Assembly: GCA_016928125.1 (NCBI GenBank)
Contig: JAFGLK010000156.1
Coordinates: forward strand, 1-16,879
From: Anaerolineae bacterium
GTDB lineage: Bacteria > Chloroflexota > Anaerolineae > UBA1429
Length of the DNA: 16,879 bases
Direction of reading: 5' to 3'
Shown: positions 6,907 to 13,784 of the stretch, piece after piece
Layout of the letters: each line of letters starts with the position of its first letter
Numbering within the stretch: the first letter of the stretch is position 1
The notes under the pieces: model-generated
Database searches by the model: none
Told to the model about the DNA's origin: nothing
What the model saw: the letters and a program-made list of their open reading frames with translations, nothing else
Made by a program: the position numbers and the translations under genes

Positions 6907-8334
6907 GTGGGTGCCGGAATTCTGGTCGTGGCGGGCGAAGCGAAGCTCAGGGGATCCCTGGCCCGGGTCTGTCATCAGGTGGATCATCACGTTCGCCTGG
7001 CCGAAACGCCGGCGCAAGCCTTGGTTGAGCTCTCCCAAGAACCCATCACGCTCTGCCTCCTGGGACTCGATTCAGCTCAGTCTCCCTCGGAGATTCTCGC
7101 GTTCCTTCAACAGGCTAGGAGACGCAATCCTCTGCTCGAGCTCATCGTGTTGAGCGACGACGACACGTGGCTGCCGCAAGCGTCACGCTCCGAATTGGCG
7201 CTCTACGCCGTCCTGCCCAAGCCTTGGCCCGAGGATAGGATTCTGGCGTCCGTCATTCAGGGAGCTATCAGATACCACGACTTGCGCTGCCGCTATGAGG
7301 CCCTGCATCATCTCTGGCATGAAAGTCTGGAGCAACTGGAAAAGTGCGGCCAGACCCTCAGAAGCTTGTCTGAGGTCCGTGACATGCTGGCCACACTGGT
7401 TCGCTCTCTGGTCGATATCCCCCAGATCGAGACAGCCGGAGCGATCTATTCTCAGGGCGCGAATCCAGGCGATCCGCCCTGTGTGGTCCTCGGCTCACAT
7501 ACAGAGCTCTCGGCTGCGAGGGCGAGCGCCCTCGCACGCCTCCTCGCCACAGCCGGGGGCCAGGTGGGGGCAAGTCTGGAGCCTGAGATCGTCCGTCTGC
7601 CGCCCCAATCACTGAGCGTGACGGTCGAGATGCCAGGACATGAGGCTGAGCCGATGTCATACGGCACGGAGGCACTCAGTCTGCCCGATGGTTCGTGGGT
7701 TGCCCTCGCGATCACGAGCTGGCAGAAGGACGCGGATGAGGGTACCTTGCGGCCGCTCCTATCGAGTTTCGGCGCGCTGGCGCAGGGCGCGTTCGAGCAA
7801 CGCGCCGTTCTTACCACTGCCTGGGATCTAGCCAGTCGAGATGGTCTAACGGGGCTCTATGATTATGCTCACTTCATGAGGCTGTTGGCGAGGGCCATTG
7901 AGCACGCAACGGACACTGGCCAGCACCTGGTCGTGATGATGCTGGACTTGGATAGCGCCCACGGACTCAAGGCGATCAACGATCGTTTCGGCCATCAGGC
8001 CGGAGATCATCTCCTAACGGGGATCGCCAACGTGCTTCGGGACAGTGTGCGGCCGGGCGATATCTTGGCACGCTACGGGGGCGACGAATTCCTCATCCTG
8101 GCTCCGCATACAGAACCCGCCGAGGGGCTGGCCCTGGCTGAGCGACTGGTTCGGATCGTGGGCGAGACCGAGTTCGCCATCGAGCCGCACGCGCCAGCCC
8201 ATGTCACTTTGAGCGTGGGGGTAGCAGTGATCTCCGAAGCGGGAGAGACGCCCGCGGACGTTATCGCCAAAGCGGATCGCGGGCTCTATCTCGCCAAGGC
8301 AAAAGGAGGTTCTTGCATTGGCGTCATCGACTAG
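6907..8334 (+). CDS. diguanylate cyclase with degenerate receiver-like and GAF-like N-terminal regions
   Basis: This 475-residue soluble protein should make c-di-GMP from two GTP. The C-terminal GGDEF domain (about 305-475) has DGLTGLYDYAHF, metal Asp347 in MMLDLD, KAINDRFGHQAGD, active-site GGDEF at 391-395 and a product-inhibition I-site RPGD at 382-385, five residues before GGDEF, so it looks active and feedback-inhibited. Residues 1-125 resemble a response-regulator receiver (ILVVAG, CLLGLDS, LPKPW) but lack the acidic pair and have Gly53 where the phosphorylated Asp should be, so it is probably not phosphorylated. Residues about 150-300 look GAF-like but unassigned. A three-residue insertion (SAH) lies between DLD and GLKAIND. 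The start is GTG 6907. The gene ends inside the hydrogenase small-subunit gene (17-base overlap), strongly suggesting a shared function or coupled translation. Confidence 0.9.
   Translation: MGAGILVVAGEAKLRGSLARVCHQVDHHVRLAETPAQALVELSQEPITLCLLGLDSAQSPSEILAFLQQARRRNPLLELIVLSDDDTWLPQASRSELALYAVLPKPWPEDRILASVIQGAIRYHDLRCRYEALHHLWHESLEQLEKCGQTLRSLSEVRDMLATLVRSLVDIPQIETAGAIYSQGANPGDPPCVVLGSHTELSAARASALARLLATAGGQVGASLEPEIVRLPPQSLSVTVEMPGHEAEPMSYGTEALSLPDGSWVALAITSWQKDADEGTLRPLLSSFGALAQGAFEQRAVLTTAWDLASRDGLTGLYDYAHFMRLLARAIEHATDTGQHLVVMMLDLDSAHGLKAINDRFGHQAGDHLLTGIANVLRDSVRPGDILARYGGDEFLILAPHTEPAEGLALAERLVRIVGETEFAIEPHAPAHVTLSVGVAVISEAGETPADVIAKADRGLYLAKAKGGSCIGVID
8301..8309 (+). promoter_or_regulatory. 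strong Shine-Dalgarno fixing the TTG start of the hydrogenase small subunit
   Basis: AAAAGGAGG ends 8 bases before TTG 8318 and lies inside the last codons of the diguanylate cyclase gene. It is the only good initiation signal before the conserved first cysteine motif, so it supports a TTG start and translational coupling. Confidence 0.65.
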
Positions 8335-9211
8335 GGCTGCCAGCCCGTTGGACATCCGGCAAAACAACTCCTCGTCGGGAGATTTCGCTGTCCTGCAGCT
8401 TTCAGGCTGCTCGGGATGCGAGGTGTCTCTGTTGAATGCGCCCGATTGGGTGGGCCAGCGTAAGCTCGCCTACATGCCCCTGGTCCTCTCGACAGAGGAT
8501 CTGCCCCATGTACACACCTTGTTGATCAGCGGCGCCGTATATACCGAGGAGGATCTCTACCGATTGCGTCAGGCGGCCGCACGCGCGGACGAAGTCATCG
8601 CTGTGGGCACATGTGCCATTTCCGGTGGGGTCGCCAATCTCGGCCACCGCGATGAGGTGCGAGAGCTCTTTTTCGCCGAGATGGAGCGTCGCCACGTGCC
8701 TCGCATTCTGCCCAAGCTGCGTCCCGTTGATGCGGTGGTATCTGTGGCGCGGTATCTGCCCGGGTGCCCGCCCACCCCCGATCTCTTTATGGCGGCGCTT
8801 TTCGGCCTGGAGTACGCTCCGCTGGCCAAGACCGTCTGCCTGAACTGTGGCCGTACCAAGACCCGCGACCGCCCTGAGCGCCTGAAAAGCTTCCAAGGCC
8901 CGGAGATCGATCCCGAGATCTGCCTGATCAACCAAGGCTTCTTGTGTATCGGGTCATCAACTCGTGGCGGCTGTGGGGCGCCCTGCACTCGGGCGGGCCA
9001 TCCCTGCGTTGGCTGTCGCGGGCCATCCGATGGCTTTGTCTCGCGTTCGTCACAAGAGTGGTTCGAGGCGATGCAAAGGGTCTTTGCCCGCATGACCGAT
9101 ATCCCGCCTGAGCAGATCAGCGCAGCGCTGCGCTCGCCTCAGCTCGCCTTGTTCGTGTTTCAGTTCGCAGACTATGCCGCCATTCCGCGGCAAGTGGACA
9201 AGATCATCTGA
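8318..9211 (+). CDS. [NiFe] hydrogenase small subunit, group 3-like (MvhG type)
   Basis: This 297-residue protein is the iron-sulfur electron-transfer subunit of a cytoplasmic [NiFe] hydrogenase; there is no Tat signal. The proximal cluster ligands are LSGCSGC (Cys31, 34), GTCAISGG (Cys99) and LPGCPPTPD (Cys150). A C-terminal set, Cys174, 177, 202, 210, 219, 223, 230 and 233 (CLNC, then CLINQGFLC, GGCGAPC and HPCVGC), supplies eight ligands for two more [4Fe-4S] clusters. That layout and the GCGAPC...PCVGCRGP pattern match group 3 small subunits such as MvhG/FrhG rather than the group 1 or 2 type. TTG 8318 is the chosen start because of the AAAAGGAGG site, giving a 17-base overlap with the diguanylate cyclase gene. 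The large-subunit ATG overlaps its stop by one base. No MvhD, HdrA, flavin or F420 subunit gene is seen beside it. Confidence 0.92.
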   Translation: MASSTRAASPLDIRQNNSSSGDFAVLQLSGCSGCEVSLLNAPDWVGQRKLAYMPLVLSTEDLPHVHTLLISGAVYTEEDLYRLRQAAARADEVIAVGTCAISGGVANLGHRDEVRELFFAEMERRHVPRILPKLRPVDAVVSVARYLPGCPPTPDLFMAALFGLEYAPLAKTVCLNCGRTKTRDRPERLKSFQGPEIDPEICLINQGFLCIGSSTRGGCGAPCTRAGHPCVGCRGPSDGFVSRSSQEWFEAMQRVFARMTDIPPEQISAALRSPQLALFVFQFADYAAIPRQVDKII

Positions 9212-10512
9212 TGACCACCTTGACCATTCCTCTGAGCCGGATCGAAGGGCATGCCCGTGTCGTGATCCACTTCTCGGGAAGCACAACACACTCAGCCCAT
9301 TTTCAGGCTACAGAATTGAGAGGCTTTGAGCTCTTTGTCCAGGGGGCCCCAGCCGATCAGATGCCCGTGATCGTGCCGCGTATCTGCGGCGTTTGCTCCA
9401 CAGCACACCACATCGCCTCCGTGAAGGCGCTTGAGGCGATCTTTGAGGTAGAGCCTCCACCCAAGGCGGTCCAGATTCGCGAGTTGATGATGCTCGGACA
9501 GCTGATCCAGAATCAGGCCACATCGCTGTTCCTGTTCACCATGCCTGATCTTCCGGGCGCGGAAGGGGTGCCGAGCCTTTTCCACTTCGGCGCCGAGGCG
9601 CCCGACCTAGCCCCCAAGGCGCTCCAGGTACGACGCATGGGAACCGAGCTCATTACCCTCGCAGGAGGGCAGTTCATCCACCCTGTCAAGGCCATCGTCG
9701 GAGGGGTCACGGCGGGCATCCCTGCTGACGCGGCTGCTCAGATGCGCACTCGTCTGCAAGAGGCCCTGCCCATCGCTCAAGAGCTATTCGAGCGCTACCG
9801 AGGGCTCTTTTTCGGACTCAGGGACAGGATCGGCACACTGGGAGATGACACGCCAACCTACTATCTAGGCGCGGTGCAGCCTGGCCATGCTTACTATGGG
9901 GGAGAGATCTGCGTTCTCGCCCCCGATGGGCAGCAAAGAGCGTCGTTTCCGGTCTGTGACTATGCACAGTATCTGAAAGAACAGCCTAGCGAGGCCAGCT
10001 ATTCAAACGGCACCTTATATCGGGGCCAGATCATGCGTGCCAACTCACTCGCGCGGCTGAACTTGCTCCCCGTGCTGGGCACCCCGATCGCTGACGGCTT
10101 GATGAAGGAGTTCAAGGCAGAGTGGGGACATCCTGCCCATGCCATCTTGCTTTTCGACTTGGCGCGAGGGATCGAACTGGTCTACTGTATCGAGCGTGCG
10201 ATCACGCTCCTGTCTGCGGATCTTCAGCAGGGTCACCTTCGGGTCGGCCATGTTATGCGGGATGGCCAGGGCTGTGGCGTTGTGGAGGCACCCCGTGGCC
10301 CTCTGATTCACCATTACGTCGTCGAGGGTGGGCTGGTTCGTCGGGCCAGATTCGTCATCCCCACGCAGCACAACATCCTGGCCATTGAACGCGCGCTTCG
10401 AGTCGCCGCCGAGCGCTACATCACTGAGCAGGGCATCAATCTGGAGCTGGAACGCGCAGTAGGCCGCGTCGTGCGGGCCTTTGATCCGTGCATCGCCTGC
10501 GCCACGCACTAG
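9211..10512 (+). CDS. [NiFe] hydrogenase large subunit without C-terminal maturation extension
   Basis: This 433-residue subunit carries the Ni-Fe active site that splits or forms H2. The N-terminus has LSRIEGHARV. The L1 motif is RICGVCSTAH with Cys59 and Cys62. The L2 motif is DPCIACATH with Cys427 and Cys430, and His433 is the last residue. TELRGFE, HHIASVKALEAIF and the short L2 motif are of the group 3 (Mvh/Frh) kind. In most large subunits a tail of roughly 15-30 residues follows this His and is cut off by a specific endopeptidase after nickel insertion; here the TAG stop falls exactly at that point, as in regulatory HoxC/HupV and a few others. No endopeptidase or hyp genes are in the window. 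TGATG couples it to the small subunit. A catalytically inactive or sensory role is possible, but all four active-site cysteines are present. Confidence 0.93.
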   Translation: MTTLTIPLSRIEGHARVVIHFSGSTTHSAHFQATELRGFELFVQGAPADQMPVIVPRICGVCSTAHHIASVKALEAIFEVEPPPKAVQIRELMMLGQLIQNQATSLFLFTMPDLPGAEGVPSLFHFGAEAPDLAPKALQVRRMGTELITLAGGQFIHPVKAIVGGVTAGIPADAAAQMRTRLQEALPIAQELFERYRGLFFGLRDRIGTLGDDTPTYYLGAVQPGHAYYGGEICVLAPDGQQRASFPVCDYAQYLKEQPSEASYSNGTLYRGQIMRANSLARLNLLPVLGTPIADGLMKEFKAEWGHPAHAILLFDLARGIELVYCIERAITLLSADLQQGHLRVGHVMRDGQGCGVVEAPRGPLIHHYVVEGGLVRRARFVIPTQHNILAIERALRVAAERYITEQGINLELERAVGRVVRAFDPCIACATH

Positions 10513-10578
10513 CGTGCGCTCCGTATCAACCCCGATGATCATCCAATCGAAACGTGAGTCGTGACGACCGAGATATGT

Positions 10579-10584
10579 AGGAGG
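10579..10584 (+). promoter_or_regulatory. Shine-Dalgarno placing the RraA-like start at 10591
   Basis: AGGAGG is 6 bases before ATG 10591 and 3 before ATG 10588. In-frame GTG 10561 lies upstream of this site and lacks one of its own, so 10591 is preferred. Confidence 0.6.
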
Positions 10585-10590
10585 CTAATG

Positions 10591-11295
10591 ATGGATCCGA
10601 AACGCCAGACGCTGATCGATCTCTACCGTGGGCTCCGAGTGACCGATGTGTCCGATGGGATGGACTATCTGGGGCTGTGGGATCGTGGCAACATGGACCC
10701 CGACATCCGCCCCCTTTGGCGCGACACAGAGAACCTGACGCACCGCATCTATGGCTTTGCCCACACGGTGCGGTTTGCGCCCACGAATCGCCCTGTCACA
10801 CCCCGCTCGCCCGAGGAGGCCCGCGAATTCATCGCCCACTGGTACCGCAACTGGGCGCCAGGGCCACACAGGGACACTATTCAGGAAGGCGATCTGATCG
10901 TCATCGATGGGCATGACCTACATGTGGGCTATATCGGCTCCAACAATGCCCTGGGTTGGATCGCGGCTGGGGCGGTAGGCGTTGTGACCAACGGCGGCTG
11001 CCGCGATACCGACGAGCTGATCATGGAAAAGGTGCCGGTCTATTCGCGTTTGATCTGCAAGACGATTCGCCCGGGCCGGCTCGAGTTCGTGGGTGAGCAA
11101 GAGATCGTCACTGTGGGCGGCGTGATGGTGAGGCCTGGCGACCTGGTGGTCGCTGACGGCGACGGTGTGGTGGTTGTGCCGATCGAGGTCGCGCAGGAAG
11201 TGGCAGAGTATGCCTGGATCGTGGCCAAGGGCGACAAGGCCACGCGACGCCAACTCTACGAACAGGTCGGCCTGCCCCTGGATGATACGGTGTGA
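10591..11295 (+). CDS. RraA-like / 4-hydroxy-4-methyl-2-oxoglutarate aldolase family protein
   Basis: This 234-residue cytoplasmic protein belongs to the RraA fold, whose enzyme members are divalent-metal HMG/CHA aldolases or oxaloacetate decarboxylases. The family signatures are VTDVSDGMD at about 17-25, AAGAVGVVTNGGCRDTDEL at about 125-143 with Arg138 and Asp139 in the substrate and metal positions, and the C-terminal VRPGDLVVADGDGVVVVP. RraA proper (RNase E inhibitor) is shorter and lacks catalytic features; here the Arg-Asp pair argues for an enzyme. A segment of about 30-40 residues around 63-95 (TNRPVTPRSPEEAREF region) is longer than in small RraA proteins. The dehydrogenase gene follows after 60 bases, suggesting a catabolic pair acting on a hydroxy or oxo acid. 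The start is ATG 10591; 10588 is one codon longer. Confidence 0.85.
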   Translation: MDPKRQTLIDLYRGLRVTDVSDGMDYLGLWDRGNMDPDIRPLWRDTENLTHRIYGFAHTVRFAPTNRPVTPRSPEEAREFIAHWYRNWAPGPHRDTIQEGDLIVIDGHDLHVGYIGSNNALGWIAAGAVGVVTNGGCRDTDELIMEKVPVYSRLICKTIRPGRLEFVGEQEIVTVGGVMVRPGDLVVADGDGVVVVPIEVAQEVAEYAWIVAKGDKATRRQLYEQVGLPLDDTV

Positions 11296-11355
11296 GCGCC
11301 TTCAGGGGGATCACGCTACTCAGTTCTTGACGACACTGAACAGGGAGGGAGGACT

Positions 11356-12420
11356 ATGCCCGTCTACAAGCGCGTCGACGAATCAGAGCTCTTTCGTTTC
11401 GCCCAGGATGCGCTCACGGTGGCTGGCGCAACGCCCGAGAGCGCAGCGCTCATCGCCCAGAACCTGACCCAAGCGGAGCTGCATGGCATGGGCAGCCACG
11501 GCGTATCGCGGCTGCTGCGTATCTACACCCAGCGCTTGGCGGTCGGCGGCATTAATCCCGCGCCGCAGATACGTATCGTGAGCCAAGATAGGGGCTGCGC
11601 GGTGATGGATGGTGATGGCGGTGCGGGTGCCGTGGTGGGCCACTATGCCATGGATCTCGCCATCGAGTTGGCCCGAGAGCATGGCTCCGGCTGGGTGGCG
11701 GCGCGTAACAGCAACCACTACGGTGCGGGGTTCCTGTTTGCCCGCCAGGCCCTGTCCCATGGCATGCTTGGCTACACCACCACCAGCGCTGTGGCGCTCG
11801 TTCCGCCCTTTGGCGGGCGAGAGCCCGTTCTGGGCACCAATCCCCTCTGCATCGCCGTGCCGGGCGGCGAGCGCGGCGACATCATCCTGGACATGGCCAC
11901 CACCGTGGTCGCGCGCGGCAAGGTCCTCCTGGCCGCCCTGGAAGGCAAGCCCATCCCTGAGGGCTGGTGCATCGATAAAGAGGGCCGCCCCACCACCGAC
12001 GCACAGGCGGGAGCTGAGGGCTTTATGCTGCCCCTCGGCGGGTACAAAGGCTATGGTTTGGCCTTGATCGTCGAGATCCTCAGCGCTTTGCTGAGCGGCG
12101 CAGCCATGAGCACCGAGATTGGGCCGCTCTACAGCGAACTAGAGACGCCCTCGGGCATGGGCCACTTTTTCGGCGCCCTCGATGTGAGCGCCTTCTTGCC
12201 TGTGGAGGCGTTTCGCGCCCGCATGGATGCCTTGATCGCTCTGGTCAAGGCCGTTCGGCCTGCCGAGGGCGTGGACCAGATCCTGGTGCCCGGCGAGCCG
12301 GAGCAGCTCAAGGCTGCCCAGTATCGCAGCGAGGGCATCCCGATCGCCGAGGATGTGCTGACCGGCCTGGATGAATTGGCCACCGAACTCGGCGTGCCTC
12401 CCTTGGTGCCCCGCGCCTGA
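11356..12420 (+). CDS. Ldh2 family malate/L-lactate/ureidoglycolate-type dehydrogenase
   Basis: This 354-residue NAD(P)-dependent oxidoreductase of the Ldh2/MDH2 family (AllD, ComC, YiaK, YbiC relatives) should interconvert a 2-hydroxy acid and a 2-oxo acid. Typical marks are ELHGMGSHGVSRLLRIY (about 41-57, with the SHG His48), the NSNHYGAGFLFARQAL block with likely catalytic His121, the GTNPLCIAVPGG nucleotide/substrate loop, the ILDMATTVVARGK strand, and the GGYKGYGLALIVEILSALLSG C-terminal helix. The length is normal. The substrate cannot be named; malate, lactate, sulfolactate, ureidoglycolate and 2,3-diketogulonate enzymes all look alike. ATG 11356 follows GGGAGGGAGG at 11343-11352. It follows the RraA-like gene and probably shares its transcript, with the aldolase supplying or consuming its oxo acid (inference). 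A hairpin candidate follows its stop. Confidence 0.9.
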   Translation: MPVYKRVDESELFRFAQDALTVAGATPESAALIAQNLTQAELHGMGSHGVSRLLRIYTQRLAVGGINPAPQIRIVSQDRGCAVMDGDGGAGAVVGHYAMDLAIELAREHGSGWVAARNSNHYGAGFLFARQALSHGMLGYTTTSAVALVPPFGGREPVLGTNPLCIAVPGGERGDIILDMATTVVARGKVLLAALEGKPIPEGWCIDKEGRPTTDAQAGAEGFMLPLGGYKGYGLALIVEILSALLSGAAMSTEIGPLYSELETPSGMGHFFGALDVSAFLPVEAFRARMDALIALVKAVRPAEGVDQILVPGEPEQLKAAQYRSEGIPIAEDVLTGLDELATELGVPPLVPRA

Positions 12421-12426
12421 GTCATG

Positions 12427-12445
12427 GGCCGGCGGCATGCCGGCC
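12427..12445 (+). terminator. GC-rich hairpin after the Ldh2 gene
   Basis: GGCCGGC, loop GGCAT, GCCGGCC form a perfect 7-bp stem 7 bases after the Ldh2 stop. There is no T run, so it may be an imperfect terminator or only an mRNA-end structure. Confidence 0.4.
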
Positions 12446-12543
12446 TCGGCTAGCACTGTCGTTGGCGCTCTCGTTTGGTGCGTATCCAGGGAACAGCGAC
12501 AGTGTTGCCATTTGATGACCCAATCGCACTCTCAGGAGGAGCC

Positions 12544-13695
12544 ATGAGTCGAGCAACAGTCCAGATTGAGCCTGTGATGTCGCGACGAGACCTGGATGAG
12601 GTCATTCTGTTCCCCTTTGAGCTCTACAAGGATGATCCCCTATGGGTGCCTCCCCTGATCGCCGAGCGCAGAGAGCACTATGATCCGCATCACAACCCGT
12701 TCTTCGAGCACGCCGAGATGCAGCTCTTTCGCGCCGTGCGGGATGGCCATACAGTGGGCACGATCGCGGCCATCGACGACCAACTCCATCCGCGAGTGTG
12801 GAATGAGAATGTAGGCTTCTTTGGCGTGTTCGAGACGATCGAGGATCGGCAAGTGGCCACGGCTCTGCTCGATGCTGCGCGGACGTGGCTGGCGTCTCGC
12901 GGCCGCGATGTCGTGCGCGGCCCGATGAATCTCAACATCAACGACGAGTGCGGCCTGCTGATCGAGGGCTATGATGGCCCGCCGGTGATCATGATGCCCT
13001 ACAACCCGCGCTACTACCGGACCTTCCTGGAGGAGTACGGCTTTGTCAAAGCCAAAGACCTGCATGCCTACAAGGTCGATATCGCCAGCTATGGCAAGGA
13101 CCTGGAGAACCTGTCGCCCCGCGTCAAGCGCGTCGCTCAGATCGCCCGCGAGCGCTACGGGGTCACTTACCGACCGGTTAATCTCGCTCGCCTCGAGGAA
13201 GAGCTAGAGCTGCTCAAGCCCATCCATCGGGAGGCATGGAACAAGAACTGGGGCGCCCTGCCCATGTCCGATGCCGAGTTCTCATATCTGGCCAAGGCGC
13301 TGAAACAGATCCTGGACCCCGATCTTTCCTATCTGGGCTTCATCGATGACGAGCCAGTGGGGGTGTTTATCGTGCTGCCCGACTTTTGCCAGGTCGCGAA
13401 GCATCTCAACGGCCGGCTTTTCCCGTTCGGGTGGATCAAATATCTCTGGTACAAGAACAAGGTCACTGGCATGCGTGTGATCATCATGGGCGTCCTGGAG
13501 GAGCATCGCCTCAAGGGCGTCGAGTCCTTGTTCTATGTGGAGGGCTGCCGGGTGGCCATTCGCAAGGGGTACCAATGGGCCGAGATGTCATGGATCCTGG
13601 AGGACAACTACAAGGTCAGCCGTGGCATCGAGACGATGGGCGGGAGACGCTATCGCACCTACCGGCTCTATGACATGCCCACGCGTGCAGGGTGA
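12544..13695 (+). CDS. large GNAT-fold protein, YghO-like
   Basis: This 383-residue soluble protein resembles the E. coli YghO-type family, which is thought to contain one or two N-acetyltransferase folds but has no proven reaction. Features seen are FPFELYKDDPLWVPPL near residues 23-38, a region with RGPMNLNINDECGLLIEG around 140-157, PYNPRYYRTFLEEYGF (about 165-180), and a C-terminal GNAT-like module with PVGVFIVLPDF, IIMGVLEEHRLKGVESLF and the terminal helix-strand ILEDNYKVSRGIETMGGRR. The classical acetyl-CoA loop RxxGxG/A is not clear, so acetyltransferase activity is unproven. The start is ATG 12544 with AGGAGG at 12534-12539; an upstream in-frame GTG at 12475 has no such site. It ends 89 bases before a convergent gene. 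Confidence 0.75.
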   Translation: MSRATVQIEPVMSRRDLDEVILFPFELYKDDPLWVPPLIAERREHYDPHHNPFFEHAEMQLFRAVRDGHTVGTIAAIDDQLHPRVWNENVGFFGVFETIEDRQVATALLDAARTWLASRGRDVVRGPMNLNINDECGLLIEGYDGPPVIMMPYNPRYYRTFLEEYGFVKAKDLHAYKVDIASYGKDLENLSPRVKRVAQIARERYGVTYRPVNLARLEEELELLKPIHREAWNKNWGALPMSDAEFSYLAKALKQILDPDLSYLGFIDDEPVGVFIVLPDFCQVAKHLNGRLFPFGWIKYLWYKNKVTGMRVIIMGVLEEHRLKGVESLFYVEGCRVAIRKGYQWAEMSWILEDNYKVSRGIETMGGRRYRTYRLYDMPTRAG

Positions 13696-13733
13696 GCTTG
13701 GCGTGGCTGGGCGCTGCTGAAGCAAATCCGGCC

Positions 13734-13760
13734 GGGCGCCTTCGGTGGCGTCTCTTGTTG
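13734..13760 (+). terminator. candidate terminator between convergent genes
   Basis: GGGCGCC (13734-13740), loop TTCGGT, GGCGTCT (13747-13753) gives a 7-bp stem with two G-T pairs followed by CTTGTTG. It would end the YghO-like transcript before the gene on the other strand. Confidence 0.4.
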
Positions 13761-13784
13761 TGTGCGCCCTGTGTGAGGCGCGAC

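Noticed and set aside
10510..10512. Amber codon read as pyrrolysine or as readthrough into the hydrogenase tail
   Set aside because: No Pyl machinery is seen, and ending at the L2 His already gives a complete mature subunit; kept only as a remote option in the findings.
8318..10512. Periplasmic group 1 uptake hydrogenase
   Set aside because: The small subunit lacks a Tat signal and its cysteine layout and the short L2 motif are those of group 3 enzymes.
10534..10543. 10-bp palindrome GATGATCATC before the RraA-like gene
   Set aside because: Short, and GATC-centred palindromes are expected often here because GATC is so common; no promoter elements beside it.
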